DNA from: Treponema sp.
Lineage (GTDB): Bacteria; Spirochaetota; Spirochaetia; Treponematales; Treponemataceae
Direction: 5' to 3'
Assembly: GCA_016290335.1 (NCBI GenBank)
Contig: JAEETM010000013.1
Coordinates: 1 to 60,486 of the forward strand
Length of the DNA: 60,486 nucleotides
Each line of letters begins with the position of its first letter. Position 1 is the first letter of the stretch. The translations under genes were made by a program, and so were the position numbers. Positions 51,500 through 60,486 of this stretch are shown in pieces. The notes below the pieces were generated by a model that saw only the letters and a list, made by a program, of their open reading frames with translations, had not been told where the DNA came from and did not search any database.

Positions 51500-54481
51500 T
51501 TATTTTATCAACGCGTCAACCTTATTAGCCTGTTTTGAAGCAGGATAAAGTGACTTCAACAATTTTGCCGTTGCCTTTGCATCTCCGTTCTGATTTGCTG
51601 AAACAAAAGCAGAAGTTGCAGAATACAAGGCAGCAGCGGCATCTGTTTCGTAGCCTTTGCCACATATTCTGTAACATTCGGCAGCCTTCAAATACATTTC
51701 TGCACTTTCTTTATATAAAGCTTTGTTTTCGTAATCCAAAGCCAGGAAATCAGCATTTTTTGCCCCGCAAAGTACATCATCAAAGTTTTTCTTAGTTGAA
51801 CTTTCATCCGGGGCCTGCAAAGGAAGCAGCTTTTTGGCAAGAACAATGCCTTCTTCATAATATTCATCAAACTGAGCATATAAAGCAACAAGCTCTGTTC
51901 CGGCAATTCTTCCTTCAACGGTACCAAGCTCACCTTTTTTTGCAAACTCGCTTCGTTTTTCTACAATTCTTCTGTCTATGCCAGCAGTAATCTGTTCAAG
52001 CTCCGTGATTTTTTCAGCAATTCCGTCAGCTTCGGCCTGCTTTTTGTTTTTTGAAACAATCTTCTTTGCAATATCAAGAGATTCTGCATAAAAGCCTTCG
52101 TCATAATATGCCTGCATAAGATTCTTGGCACCGGCATAATAATAAACACTCTGCGGGAACTTAGTTATGAGCGTTTTATTCTGCATAATACAGCGGTTGT
52201 TATCGCCAAGTTTAAGATTGCTTTCTCCGCTGAAATAATAGGCTGCATCGGTAAAACGTCCGCCTACATAACTGAAAATATATTTTGTAAAGCCTTCTTC
52301 GGCCTTTTTGTAATTTCCTTTTGAATAATACAGCTCTCCGCAGCGGTACATTGCTTCTTCTGCTTCCGGTGTTCTGCTGTAATCTGTATAGATGATTTTA
52401 TACTCTGCTTCGGCTTTATCATCATCACCGGCAGTTTCGTAGATTTTTGCAATCTGGAACAATGCACTTATTGCAGTATCTGTCTGCTTTTTTGTAAAAG
52501 GTTCAAGCGTAGAAACAGCCTTTTCATAATCCTTTTTATCTGCATAGATTTGAGAACAGAAAAGTGCGGCATTGTATTTTTCTTCATTATTTCTTGCAAA
52601 AGAAACCATTGCTTCTGCCTGAACTGCAGCCTTATCAAAATCACCGAATCTTAATGCTGACTTTGCGGCAAAATCATACGCCTTAAGTCTAAGCTCTGCC
52701 GAAACCTTATAATTATTATTAAACTCAATAAAGGTTGAGTACGCATCCTTGTATTCGCCAAGCCTGTAAGAAACATATCCTTTGTAATAAACCGCCTCGC
52801 CTTTATAATCGCCAGCCTGTTTTACATACTGATTCAAGTGTTCTTTTGCAGATTTATAATCCTTAAGTTTTATTTCGCACAAACCCGCAAGATATGGTGA
52901 AAGCGGCTGATTAGCTTCCAGTGCAGTTTCTTTTGCCTTTTTCCACTTTTTCTGCTGAAACAAAACCTTTGCATATTCAAGACTTTCTTCCAGAGAAAGC
53001 TCTTTTTTTGCGTAAAGCTTTTCGTAAATGCTTTCTGCTTCTTTGTATTTACTCTGGCGGCTCAGGATTGCGGCATATAAAAGCTTGTTTTCTTTTTCTG
53101 TAAGATTTGTGACGATGATATTTTCGGCTTCTGCATAGTTGCGCTGTTTGTAAAAAGCTGTTGCAGTAAGAAAAACAGTCTGCGAATCCGGGGACTTTTC
53201 ACCGGCGACTTCTGTTTCCAGCATTTTTTCGTAAAGCGGCGGAATATTCTTCCATTCTTCCTGTGCTGCCCTGCAATAAATCAAAAAGGCGTAATAGGAT
53301 GATGTAAGATTTTTTGTTTCTGCTGATAAATAACGATTTTCGTTTTGAGAAAGCTCCTTTTCCAGCTGTTTTGCAAGAGATAAAACTGAAGATTTTTCAC
53401 CAGAAACTTCATTTCCGGCTTTTACAGCTTCTTCAATTTTCATTCGGGCTTCGTAAAGGCTGATGATTAAAGAACTTTCATTTTGCTCAGAAGCTTCCTT
53501 TGCAAGTTCAAAGCATTCTCTGGCTTTATCAAAATCCTTTTGAAGATAAGAATCTATTCCTACGCGTACCCAGAAATCGGTGATAATACCCTGAGAGTTT
53601 GTATTTTTGCCGATCCGCTGGATTCTCTGCAAAACTTCCGATGGCTCAACATCAAGATTATTCTGAGAAGCTACAAGATAAGCTTTTTTAAGTGCAGTAA
53701 CCGAAACATTCTGATTTTCGCTTTCAATCAGGCTGTTGTAGAGATTATATGCTTTTTGAGCTTTTCCTGCTTTTTCGTAGCTTTCGGCAGCATACATTGT
53801 AAAAAAGGTAAAAACTTCAGCAGAAAAACCTTTATTATTATTCTGGATGTGCTCCAGCTCTTCGTATAATTCTATTGATTTTTGATATTCGCCGGTATTT
53901 GCATAGGAAACAAAAAGCTTTTGAAGGGCTTCATCATAAGCTTTTACAGTAAACTTTTTGCCGTTTGCCGCAACATATTCAAAAACAGGGACAGCCTTAG
54001 CGTAATTCCCCTGAAGATAATAGATTCTTCCTGCATAAAGCATTGAAATATCATAATAATCGTACTTTTCTTCTTTTTCTGAGATTGAACAGGCTTTATA
54101 AAAAGCGTCCAGGGCTTTATCGTATTGCTGCTGGAAATAATAAGCCTTGCCAAGCAGATAATAGGTTTTTGCAAAATCCTCTGAACCAAGGTGCATGGAA
54201 GGAATTACAAGAAGAAAAGTTTCGGCGGCTTCTGAAAATCTGCCAAGATTAACAAGCGCTTCGCCTTTAAGAACGAGTGCTGGAGTTATAAACACCGATT
54301 CGGGATAATTTTTTTTAAGAAAATCTGTTCTGTCTACTACGCCCGGATAATAGCCTGTAGTATTATACGAAGTGATTTCGTTATAAATCGATATTTCTGT
54401 ACTATCAGCATTACCGGCACTCTGTGCAAACAAAGTGATGCAGCATAAAAGGTAAAATACAAAAAATGTTATTCGTTTCAT
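51500..54481 (-). CDS. Large exported TPR-repeat protein
   Basis: 993 residues with a signal peptide ending L-F-A-Q at 20. Nearly the whole mature protein is helical TPR units, for example Y-Y-L-L-G-K-A-Y-Y-F-Q-Q-Q-Y-D-K-A near 106-122 and A-M-Y-R-C-G-E-L-Y-Y-S-K-G-N-Y-K-K-A near 711-728. It is far larger than the YbgF/CpoB protein of Tol systems (about 260). It would be a periplasmic scaffold, here between the first exported protein (overlap 4 bp) and the barrel protein (17 bp gap). Confidence 0.88.
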   Translation of the reverse strand: MKRITFFVFYLLCCITLFAQSAGNADSTEISIYNEITSYNTTGYYPGVVDRTDFLKKNYPESVFITPALVLKGEALVNLGRFSEAAETFLLVIPSMHLGSEDFAKTYYLLGKAYYFQQQYDKALDAFYKACSISEKEEKYDYYDISMLYAGRIYYLQGNYAKAVPVFEYVAANGKKFTVKAYDEALQKLFVSYANTGEYQKSIELYEELEHIQNNNKGFSAEVFTFFTMYAAESYEKAGKAQKAYNLYNSLIESENQNVSVTALKKAYLVASQNNLDVEPSEVLQRIQRIGKNTNSQGIITDFWVRVGIDSYLQKDFDKARECFELAKEASEQNESSLIISLYEARMKIEEAVKAGNEVSGEKSSVLSLAKQLEKELSQNENRYLSAETKNLTSSYYAFLIYCRAAQEEWKNIPPLYEKMLETEVAGEKSPDSQTVFLTATAFYKQRNYAEAENIIVTNLTEKENKLLYAAILSRQSKYKEAESIYEKLYAKKELSLEESLEYAKVLFQQKKWKKAKETALEANQPLSPYLAGLCEIKLKDYKSAKEHLNQYVKQAGDYKGEAVYYKGYVSYRLGEYKDAYSTFIEFNNNYKVSAELRLKAYDFAAKSALRFGDFDKAAVQAEAMVSFARNNEEKYNAALFCSQIYADKKDYEKAVSTLEPFTKKQTDTAISALFQIAKIYETAGDDDKAEAEYKIIYTDYSRTPEAEEAMYRCGELYYSKGNYKKAEEGFTKYIFSYVGGRFTDAAYYFSGESNLKLGDNNRCIMQNKTLITKFPQSVYYYAGAKNLMQAYYDEGFYAESLDIAKKIVSKNKKQAEADGIAEKITELEQITAGIDRRIVEKRSEFAKKGELGTVEGRIAGTELVALYAQFDEYYEEGIVLAKKLLPLQAPDESSTKKNFDDVLCGAKNADFLALDYENKALYKESAEMYLKAAECYRICGKGYETDAAAALYSATSAFVSANQNGDAKATAKLLKSLYPASKQANKVDALIK

Positions 54482-55878
54482 AATCCGTAAGGGAAAAAGT
54501 TCTCACTGGAGCGAACCTTAGTGAGATATACATATTCCTCCTTATAAATCAGGCAAAAATCTTCCAGAGTCATCGCTCTGCCGTTCATAAAAACAAAGCA
54601 ATCGAACACATCGTTACTCTTAAAATATGGAAGGAAAATTACACATTCATTAAAGGCTTTAATTTCCGGTGAAACAGTTCTGTCGGTTCCGCGGATTGCT
54701 CCTAAATAAGCCATATCCGGTTCGGTTGCCGCCAGAAGATACAAAAGTGACTTTAAAACACTTACATCATAGCCGGTATCTTCTACAAAGGTTACGCTGT
54801 TTACTATTCCATTAAAGCTTTTTGGTGTACCGGAAATTGAACCGGAAAAAGGATTTACGGTAACATCTGTACCAGATTCGTTATAAAGGTATGTTCTGCC
54901 TGTATAAACAGAAGTAACGGCAGAAGCAAGGTTTCTTACCCAGTTTAAGGCAAAGAATAAATCATATTTCTGCGAAAGTATGCCCTGGTGGCCTATATCT
55001 TTAACTTCGGTGGTCGGTTGAATAAGAGGTTCGCGCTTTAATCCGCTGCCTGCAATTGGTTCTACAAGTCCGTCTGCAATCCATTTTACAAAGCCAGCTG
55101 ATGAAAGATAAAGGTTTTTATCATCTTTTTGAACGCCGGAAACATCCGGGTCGTTTTTACCAAAAGGTTTTCCATCAGAGATTTTTACAAGCTCGTTCTT
55201 TTCATCATACATTGCATCCTGAACATACAGAATTGAAGGCAACTTTTCGCGGATAACGGCTGCCATCTGCTGGTTGCTGTGATAAATTGTATGATCTACG
55301 GTAACGTAATCCCAGGGAAGAATATTTTTTGTTGCATCAAGCACATCCTGGAAGGAAGCCTTGTAAAAAGTTGTAAACGGAATGCCGGTTGGAATGCCTT
55401 TTTTTACATAATTGTCAAAAATTACCATATCGGCAAGGGCGATTTTGTTGTGAGGCGTAAACTGAACGTAAACTTCGCTGTTTGCCGAAAAATAATAGCG
55501 TATTCTGAGCGGCTTACCGGTACGTTTGTCGCGGACTAAAACCCAGCTGCCGGGATTATCACCAGGAAAAACCTCCTGGCGTTCAACACGGGTTCCTTTA
55601 TCTGAATAGATTCTTACGTTTATTTCTGCTGATGGTGAAACAAAAATGTTAAAGGTTGATTCTGCTTCTTCAAGACGAATCTGGAACCTTTGTCCGGCAG
55701 AATTAACGTATATTTCGGGCATATTTGTTCTAACGTTTTCGAGTGTATTTTCAAACCAGCGTTCCGAAAGCTGCGAGCGTATTTCTGAAGAATCAGGGAT
55801 TCCCCAGCTGTTGTAGGCCCCAAAGAGAGGAGAAACTAATAATAAAACCGCTAAAAATGCAAAGACTGTTTTTTTCAT
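54478..55878 (-). CDS. Exported protein heading the TonB-like operon, unknown function
   Basis: 466 residues from the ATG at 55878, with AGGGAG 7 nt upstream. A signal peptide ends near L-F-G at 20. The first domain (about 25-165) is beta-rich (F-N-I-F-V-S-P-S-A-E-I-N-V-R-I-Y, S-W-V-L-V-R-D-K-R-T-G-K-P), the rest mixed and possibly enzymatic, but no catalytic motif is clear. I do not recognise the family. It is translationally coupled to the TPR gene and first of the six genes down to the TonB-like protein. Confidence 0.82.
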   Translation of the reverse strand: MKKTVFAFLAVLLLVSPLFGAYNSWGIPDSSEIRSQLSERWFENTLENVRTNMPEIYVNSAGQRFQIRLEEAESTFNIFVSPSAEINVRIYSDKGTRVERQEVFPGDNPGSWVLVRDKRTGKPLRIRYYFSANSEVYVQFTPHNKIALADMVIFDNYVKKGIPTGIPFTTFYKASFQDVLDATKNILPWDYVTVDHTIYHSNQQMAAVIREKLPSILYVQDAMYDEKNELVKISDGKPFGKNDPDVSGVQKDDKNLYLSSAGFVKWIADGLVEPIAGSGLKREPLIQPTTEVKDIGHQGILSQKYDLFFALNWVRNLASAVTSVYTGRTYLYNESGTDVTVNPFSGSISGTPKSFNGIVNSVTFVEDTGYDVSVLKSLLYLLAATEPDMAYLGAIRGTDRTVSPEIKAFNECVIFLPYFKSNDVFDCFVFMNGRAMTLEDFCLIYKEEYVYLTKVRSSENFFPYGL

Positions 55879-55896
55879 ATCCAATCTCCCTCTTAT

Positions 55897-55921
55897 GATT
55901 GTCGGTTTAGATCTGACAATC
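55897..55921 (-). terminator. Hairpin after the giant activase gene
   Basis: GATTGTC (55897-55903) and GACAATC (55915-55921) are complementary around an 11-nt loop, directly after the stop codon of the activase-type gene. There is no T-tract, so it may be a weak terminator or processing site before the TonB-like operon. Confidence 0.35.
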
Positions 55922-55922
55922 T

Positions 55923-58900
55923 TTACTTTATCGGATCAACATCTGTTGCGCCTTCTGCATATCTTATTTCAGGCTTAACAAGCTTGCCGTCCGGCATTCT
56001 TATCATGCCATCCTTTGTTTCATCCGGATGAGTACCAACAGGCGCATTCGAAAGCAGCAGCTTAAGTCTGTTCAACTGGTTTACTTCCGAGCTGCCCGGG
56101 TCGTAATCAATTGCACTGATATTTGCACCAGGGAATCTTCGGCGGAGCTCCTTAATCATACCTTTACCGGTAACATGATTAGGAAGACACGCAAACGGCT
56201 GAACACACGCAATGCTAGGCGCACCCTCTTCTATAAGCTCAACCATTTCTGCTGTAAGGAACCAGCCTTCGCCGGTCATATTGCCAAGCTGAACAATATC
56301 ATCAACTCCCTTCATCAGCTTATAGATTGAAGAAGGAGCTTCGAATCTTCGGCTGTGCTTAAGGTATTTTATCATTTTATCTCTATATAAGTCTAATGCC
56401 CAGACGAGCATTTTTGCAATTATTGCCTTCTTTTTAGGGAACTTAAGGTCTCTATGCCTGATTATGTCATCGGAGAACGAATAAAAGAAGAAATCTGCAA
56501 GGTCCGGCATTACACATTCGGCACCTTCGCGTTCAATTGTTTCTACAATCTGGTTGTTTGCAGTTGGATGGAACTTAACAAGGATTTCGCCAACAACTCC
56601 AACGCGCGGCTTTTTGATTGGCTTAAGCGGCAGGTTGTCAAAATCGCGGATTATGGCTTTTAACATACTGTGATATTTGAACCAGTTTCCACCCGAAGCA
56701 AGTAAGGCTTCTGCACGAGCATTCCATTTTTCGTAAAGCTGGTTTGCACTGCCCGGTATTTCTTCGTAAGGACGGGTCCGGTAAAGAACGCGCATAAGAA
56801 GGTCGCCGATGATTACGGCTTTTATAAGTCTGTCGATTAAAGGAAGTGTAAGCTTAAAGCCAGGATTTTTTTCAAAGCCCTGTGCACTGAGACTCAAAAC
56901 CGGAATGTGACCCCAGCCTGCATCATTTAAGGCACGTCGGATAAAGCCGATGTAGTTTGTAGCACGGCAGCCACCACCAGTCTGTGTGATGATGAGGGCA
57001 ACCTTATTCAAATCATACTTTCCACTTTCGAGTGCCGCAATCATCTGGCCTGCAACCAGAAGCGACGGATAGCACGCATCATTATTTACATATTTTAAGC
57101 CTGCTTCAACCGCCTTAGGGTCAACAGAATCAAGAACCACAAAATTGTATCCGTCGCTTTCAAAAGCCTTTTGCAGCAGCCTGAAGTGAATCGGCGACAT
57201 CTGCGGTCCGATAATCGTATAATCTTTTTTCATTTCTTCTGTAAAGACTACACGGTTGTAAGCAGAGGATTTTATTTCTACCTTTCGTTTATTTCTTCGT
57301 CTTTCCTTTACGGCAGCAATCAAAGAACGGATTCGGATTCGAACTGCACCAAGATTGCTTCCTTCATCAATTTTTATAAGCGTGTACATGCGGCTTTTTG
57401 CACGTAAGATTTCGTCAACCTGGTCGGCAGTTACGGCATCGAGTCCACAGCCAAAAGACGTAAGCTGCACAAGCTCAAGATTCTGCATTTCGGAAACAAA
57501 CTGTGCGGCCCTGTAAAGCCTGTTGTGGTAAGACCACTGGTCAATAATTCTAAGCGGGCGTTCGATTGTACCTAAGTGAGAGATTGAATCTTCGGTAAAA
57601 ACTGCAAGTCCAAGTCCGTTTATCATTTCCGGGATTCCGTGATTTATTTCCGGGTCAAGGTGATAAGGACGGCCTGCAAGAACTATACCGGTTGCTCCTC
57701 TTGTAATAATTTCTTCAAGGGCATCTTCACCGGCACGCGCTACATCTGCACGGAACTGTTCCTGTTCTATCCAGGCTTTATTTGAAGCTTCGGTAATCTG
57801 TTCTTTTGTAAGAGACGGGAACTTACCACCAATTTCTTCTACAAGTCGTTCTGCAAGAGCTTTTTTGTCATAAATCGGCAGGAAAGGATCCATATAGATA
57901 ATAGAAGAATCTTGTCTTAATTTGTCGATATTGTTACGCAAAACCTCTGGATAGCTTGTTACAATCGGGCAGTTATAGTGATTTCCAGCTCCACTATCCT
58001 CCTGTTTTTCGTATGGTGCACACGGATAGAATATAAACTTAACACCGCGCTGGAGCAGGCTTTCTACGTGTCCGTGGCTGATTTTTCCAGGATAACAAAC
58101 CGACTCTGATGGAATTGTTTCCAGACCTTTTTCGTAAACAAGGCGGCTTGAACGCTGGCTTAAAACTACGCGGAATCCAAGTTCATTAAAGAAGGTAAAC
58201 CAGAAGGGATAATTTTCGTACATATTAAGAACGCGTGGAATGCCAACATCTCCCATTGGTGCATCCTCTGGTTTTCGCGGTACATATTTGAAAAGACGTT
58301 TATATTTCCAGTCAAAAAGGTTTGGAAGCGGCTTTCCGTCGTAATCTTCATCGAAGCTTGAGTTTGCCTTGTTGCTTGCATCAATGATTGTTGCTTTGCT
58401 GCCGTTGCCGCTTTCACTGTTTTCTCCGGCTTGAGAAGGAAGCTCTAATTCTGCGCCTTTTTCGCAGCGGTTACCTGTTATAAATGTTCGCTTTACATCA
58501 CCTGTACAGAAGGTATTTATAGTAAGAAGACAGTTATTCTGGCATTTTCCGCAGCGTTTGAGCTCCAGGTCTACTTTAAAGTTTTCCAGATCTTCAAGCT
58601 TTGCAATTCCGGAACGTACATCATGGAAGGTTCCTTCTGGTTCGCCCGGTTTTGGAGCCGTTAAATCGCACCACTGGTCGTAGGCGATGAGTGCCGAACC
58701 ATACGCACCCATAAGTCCTGCAACATCAGGACGGTAAACATCTACACCCGCAATTTTTTCAAAAGCGCGCAGAATTGCATCATTAAAGAAGGTTCCACCC
58801 TGAACTACAACCTTGCTTCCAATATCACTTGCTTTTCTAAGCTTGATTACCTTAAAAAGAGCGTTTTTAATTACAGAATAAGAAAGTCCGGCCGCAATAT

Positions 58901-60464
58901 CGGCAACGCTTGCACCTTCCTTTTGTGCCTGCTTTACGCGGGAGTTCATAAATACGGTACAGCGGCTGCCTAAATCTACTGGCTTTTCAGCCATAAGAGC
59001 TATTTTTCCAAACTCACGTACATCCATTCCCATTGTATTGGCAAAATTATCAAGGAAGGAGCCGCAGCCGGAAGAACAGGCTTCGTTCAGCTGAATGCTT
59101 ACAATTGCACCATCCTTCATTCGGAGGCACTTCATGTCCTGGCCGCCAATATCAAGCAGGAACTCTACACCCGGTACAAAAAAGTTTGCTGCACGGAAAT
59201 GAGTAATTGTTTCAACTTCACCTGAATCTACACCGAGCGCCGCCTGGAAAAGTGCTTCACCATAACCAGTGGAAACGGCACGGGCAATATAAACATCCTC
59301 CGGTAGCTGACGATACAAGTCTTTAAGTACGGTAACCGCAAGTTCAACCGGATTTCCCTGATTATGTGCATAAAAGTTCCAGATTATTCTTCCGTCCTTG
59401 TCGATAAGGACAGCCTTTGTTGTAGTTGAACCGGAATCCAGACCAAGGAAAACTGGTCCATGTGTTTTTGCAAGCTCTCCTCGTCTTGCCTTCTGATTTT
59501 CGTGGCGAGTTCTGAATTCTTCCAGCTCTGCGTTACTTCTGAAAAGAGGTTCCAGTCGCTGAACTTCGCTTAATTCTGCACCAACAAGGTTTTTAAGGGA
59601 ATCTCGAAAGGCGGAAATTGTTGGGAACTGGTAATTTTCGTTGTCGCCGCTAAAGCTTCGTTCGGCACTGTAGGCACAACCGGTGGCAACAAAAAGCTGG
59701 GCGTTTTCCGGAACAATTGTCTGTTCGGGGGTAAGCTTGAGTGTTTTTACAAAGCTCTGGCGCAGCTGGTCCAGAAAGTGAAGAGGACCGCCCAAAAAGG
59801 CTACATTTCCCCTGATTGGTTTACCACAGGCAAGTCCCGAAATTGTCTGGCTTACAACTGCCTGAAAAATTGAGGCTGCTATATCTTCGCGGCGTGCGCC
59901 TTCGTTAATTAGTGGCTGAATGTCTGTTTTTGCAAAAACCCCGCAACGGGCGGCAATCGGGTAGATTTGGGTTGCTCCGGCTGCAAGCTTATTTAAACCT
60001 GGGGCATCGGTTTCCAGAAGGGCTGCCATCTGGTCTATGAATGCACCTGTACCACCAGCACAAGTTCCGTTCATTCGCTGCTCTACCCCGCCGGCAAAAT
60101 ATGTGATTTTAGCATCTTCGCCACCAAGCTCAATTACAACATCTGTGCGTGGAATTATCTTTTTTACTGCTGTTGTAGAAGCAATAACTTCCTGAATAAA
60201 AGGGATATTGAGCCACTGAGAAACTGAAAGGCCGCCGGAACCGGTAACCTTTACAGTAACAGTTCTTTCGGAACCGCCTTCAATATTCTGCTCAAGAAAA
60301 TCCAGAGCCTTGTTTGCCACCGAAATAATCGTACTTCGGATATCTGCCCGATGACGCTGGTAATCGCCATAAATTAATTTATCGTTATCATCTAATATTG
60401 CTATTTTAACTGTAGTGGAGCCTACATCAATTCCTATTCGGATAGGGAGAAGGTTATTTTTCAT
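55923..60464 (-). CDS. 2-hydroxyacyl-CoA dehydratase activase-type fusion protein
   Basis: 1513 residues. Two BadF/BcrA-type ASKHA ATPase domains (about 5-270 and 335-590) each begin D-x-G-S-T-T and carry a Cys for a [4Fe-4S] cluster (N-G-T-C-A-G-G-T-G near 133 and N-E-A-C-S-S-G-C-G near 466). A Cys-rich segment (C-G-K-C-Q-N-N-C, about 640-665) and a DUF2229 domain (about 720-1000) follow. The last third resembles the 2-hydroxyglutaryl-CoA dehydratase D component. Homologues of this whole layout are widespread in anaerobes, with unproven reactions; ATP-driven low-potential electron transfer is the expected chemistry. The start has no strong ribosome-binding site. Confidence 0.9.
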   Translation of the reverse strand: MKNNLLPIRIGIDVGSTTVKIAILDDNDKLIYGDYQRHRADIRSTIISVANKALDFLEQNIEGGSERTVTVKVTGSGGLSVSQWLNIPFIQEVIASTTAVKKIIPRTDVVIELGGEDAKITYFAGGVEQRMNGTCAGGTGAFIDQMAALLETDAPGLNKLAAGATQIYPIAARCGVFAKTDIQPLINEGARREDIAASIFQAVVSQTISGLACGKPIRGNVAFLGGPLHFLDQLRQSFVKTLKLTPEQTIVPENAQLFVATGCAYSAERSFSGDNENYQFPTISAFRDSLKNLVGAELSEVQRLEPLFRSNAELEEFRTRHENQKARRGELAKTHGPVFLGLDSGSTTTKAVLIDKDGRIIWNFYAHNQGNPVELAVTVLKDLYRQLPEDVYIARAVSTGYGEALFQAALGVDSGEVETITHFRAANFFVPGVEFLLDIGGQDMKCLRMKDGAIVSIQLNEACSSGCGSFLDNFANTMGMDVREFGKIALMAEKPVDLGSRCTVFMNSRVKQAQKEGASVADIAAGLSYSVIKNALFKVIKLRKASDIGSKVVVQGGTFFNDAILRAFEKIAGVDVYRPDVAGLMGAYGSALIAYDQWCDLTAPKPGEPEGTFHDVRSGIAKLEDLENFKVDLELKRCGKCQNNCLLTINTFCTGDVKRTFITGNRCEKGAELELPSQAGENSESGNGSKATIIDASNKANSSFDEDYDGKPLPNLFDWKYKRLFKYVPRKPEDAPMGDVGIPRVLNMYENYPFWFTFFNELGFRVVLSQRSSRLVYEKGLETIPSESVCYPGKISHGHVESLLQRGVKFIFYPCAPYEKQEDSGAGNHYNCPIVTSYPEVLRNNIDKLRQDSSIIYMDPFLPIYDKKALAERLVEEIGGKFPSLTKEQITEASNKAWIEQEQFRADVARAGEDALEEIITRGATGIVLAGRPYHLDPEINHGIPEMINGLGLAVFTEDSISHLGTIERPLRIIDQWSYHNRLYRAAQFVSEMQNLELVQLTSFGCGLDAVTADQVDEILRAKSRMYTLIKIDEGSNLGAVRIRIRSLIAAVKERRRNKRKVEIKSSAYNRVVFTEEMKKDYTIIGPQMSPIHFRLLQKAFESDGYNFVVLDSVDPKAVEAGLKYVNNDACYPSLLVAGQMIAALESGKYDLNKVALIITQTGGGCRATNYIGFIRRALNDAGWGHIPVLSLSAQGFEKNPGFKLTLPLIDRLIKAVIIGDLLMRVLYRTRPYEEIPGSANQLYEKWNARAEALLASGGNWFKYHSMLKAIIRDFDNLPLKPIKKPRVGVVGEILVKFHPTANNQIVETIEREGAECVMPDLADFFFYSFSDDIIRHRDLKFPKKKAIIAKMLVWALDLYRDKMIKYLKHSRRFEAPSSIYKLMKGVDDIVQLGNMTGEGWFLTAEMVELIEEGAPSIACVQPFACLPNHVTGKGMIKELRRRFPGANISAIDYDPGSSEVNQLNRLKLLLSNAPVGTHPDETKDGMIRMPDGKLVKPEIRYAEGATDVDPIK

Positions 60465-60486
60465 AGCTCTAATTTAATAATTTACC

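Overview
The window looks like a piece of chromosome from a host-associated, fibre-degrading Treponema-like spirochaete. This is inferred from protein style and gene content, not from a marker search. The DNA is A+T-rich. Supporting content includes many lipoproteins and secreted proteins, a chemotaxis receptor, an ExbB/ExbD/TonB-type machine with an outer-membrane barrel, two secreted family-5 glycoside hydrolases and a CE1-type esterase. I see no rRNA, tRNA, CRISPR array, transposase, integrase or phage gene.

Layout. 1-5.5 kb: a gene leaving the left edge, a lipoprotein, a DUF362 ferredoxin protein, a membrane-anchored protein and a GH5 lipoprotein. 5.5-9.1 kb: a second GH5 with an added C-terminal domain, then class II ketol-acid reductoisomerase (ilvC), whose 3' end is echoed just downstream. 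9.1-9.9 kb: a DUF3800 gene behind a consensus promoter and a short structured RNA that ends in a terminator. 10-15.6 kb, minus strand: prs, a compact FGGY kinase, a HAD phosphatase and two secreted proteins, closely packed. 15.6-16.1 kb: the only long non-coding gap, holding an elaborate palindromic element. 16.1-24.5 kb: trpB2, a CE1 esterase lipoprotein, transketolase, a PTS-EIIA-like protein, an unknown protein and a CBS-ACT protein. 24.5-28.1 kb: livF, livG, livM and livH without a binding protein. 28.2-35.2 kb: FIST sensor, MBL hydrolase, chemoreceptor, L28, uvrB and a GNAT acetyltransferase.

35.2-41.2 kb: a large membrane protein of unknown function, then an ECF sigma factor, a membrane-spanning anti-sigma-like protein that overlaps it, and a secreted caspase-like protease fused to about 12 short surface repeats and a barrel-like tail. 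41.2-47.5 kb: a HAD phosphatase, then an operon of an AlbA_2/Schlafen-type regulator followed by five small exported proteins. The regulator's promoter is embedded in a cluster of TTGTCGA half-sites. 47.5-55.9 kb: one six-gene operon of an exported protein, a 993-residue TPR protein, an outer-membrane barrel, ExbB, ExbD and a TonB-like protein. 55.9-60.5 kb: a giant 2-hydroxyacyl-CoA dehydratase activase-type protein.

The strongest candidates for something new are: (1) the DUF3800 RNA/protein unit; (2) the sigma / anti-sigma / caspase-repeat module; (3) the regulator and exported-protein operon with its operator cluster; (4) two copies of a 73-bp composite palindromic repeat plus a separate 193-bp palindromic element; (5) the silent-substituted duplicate of the ilvC tail.
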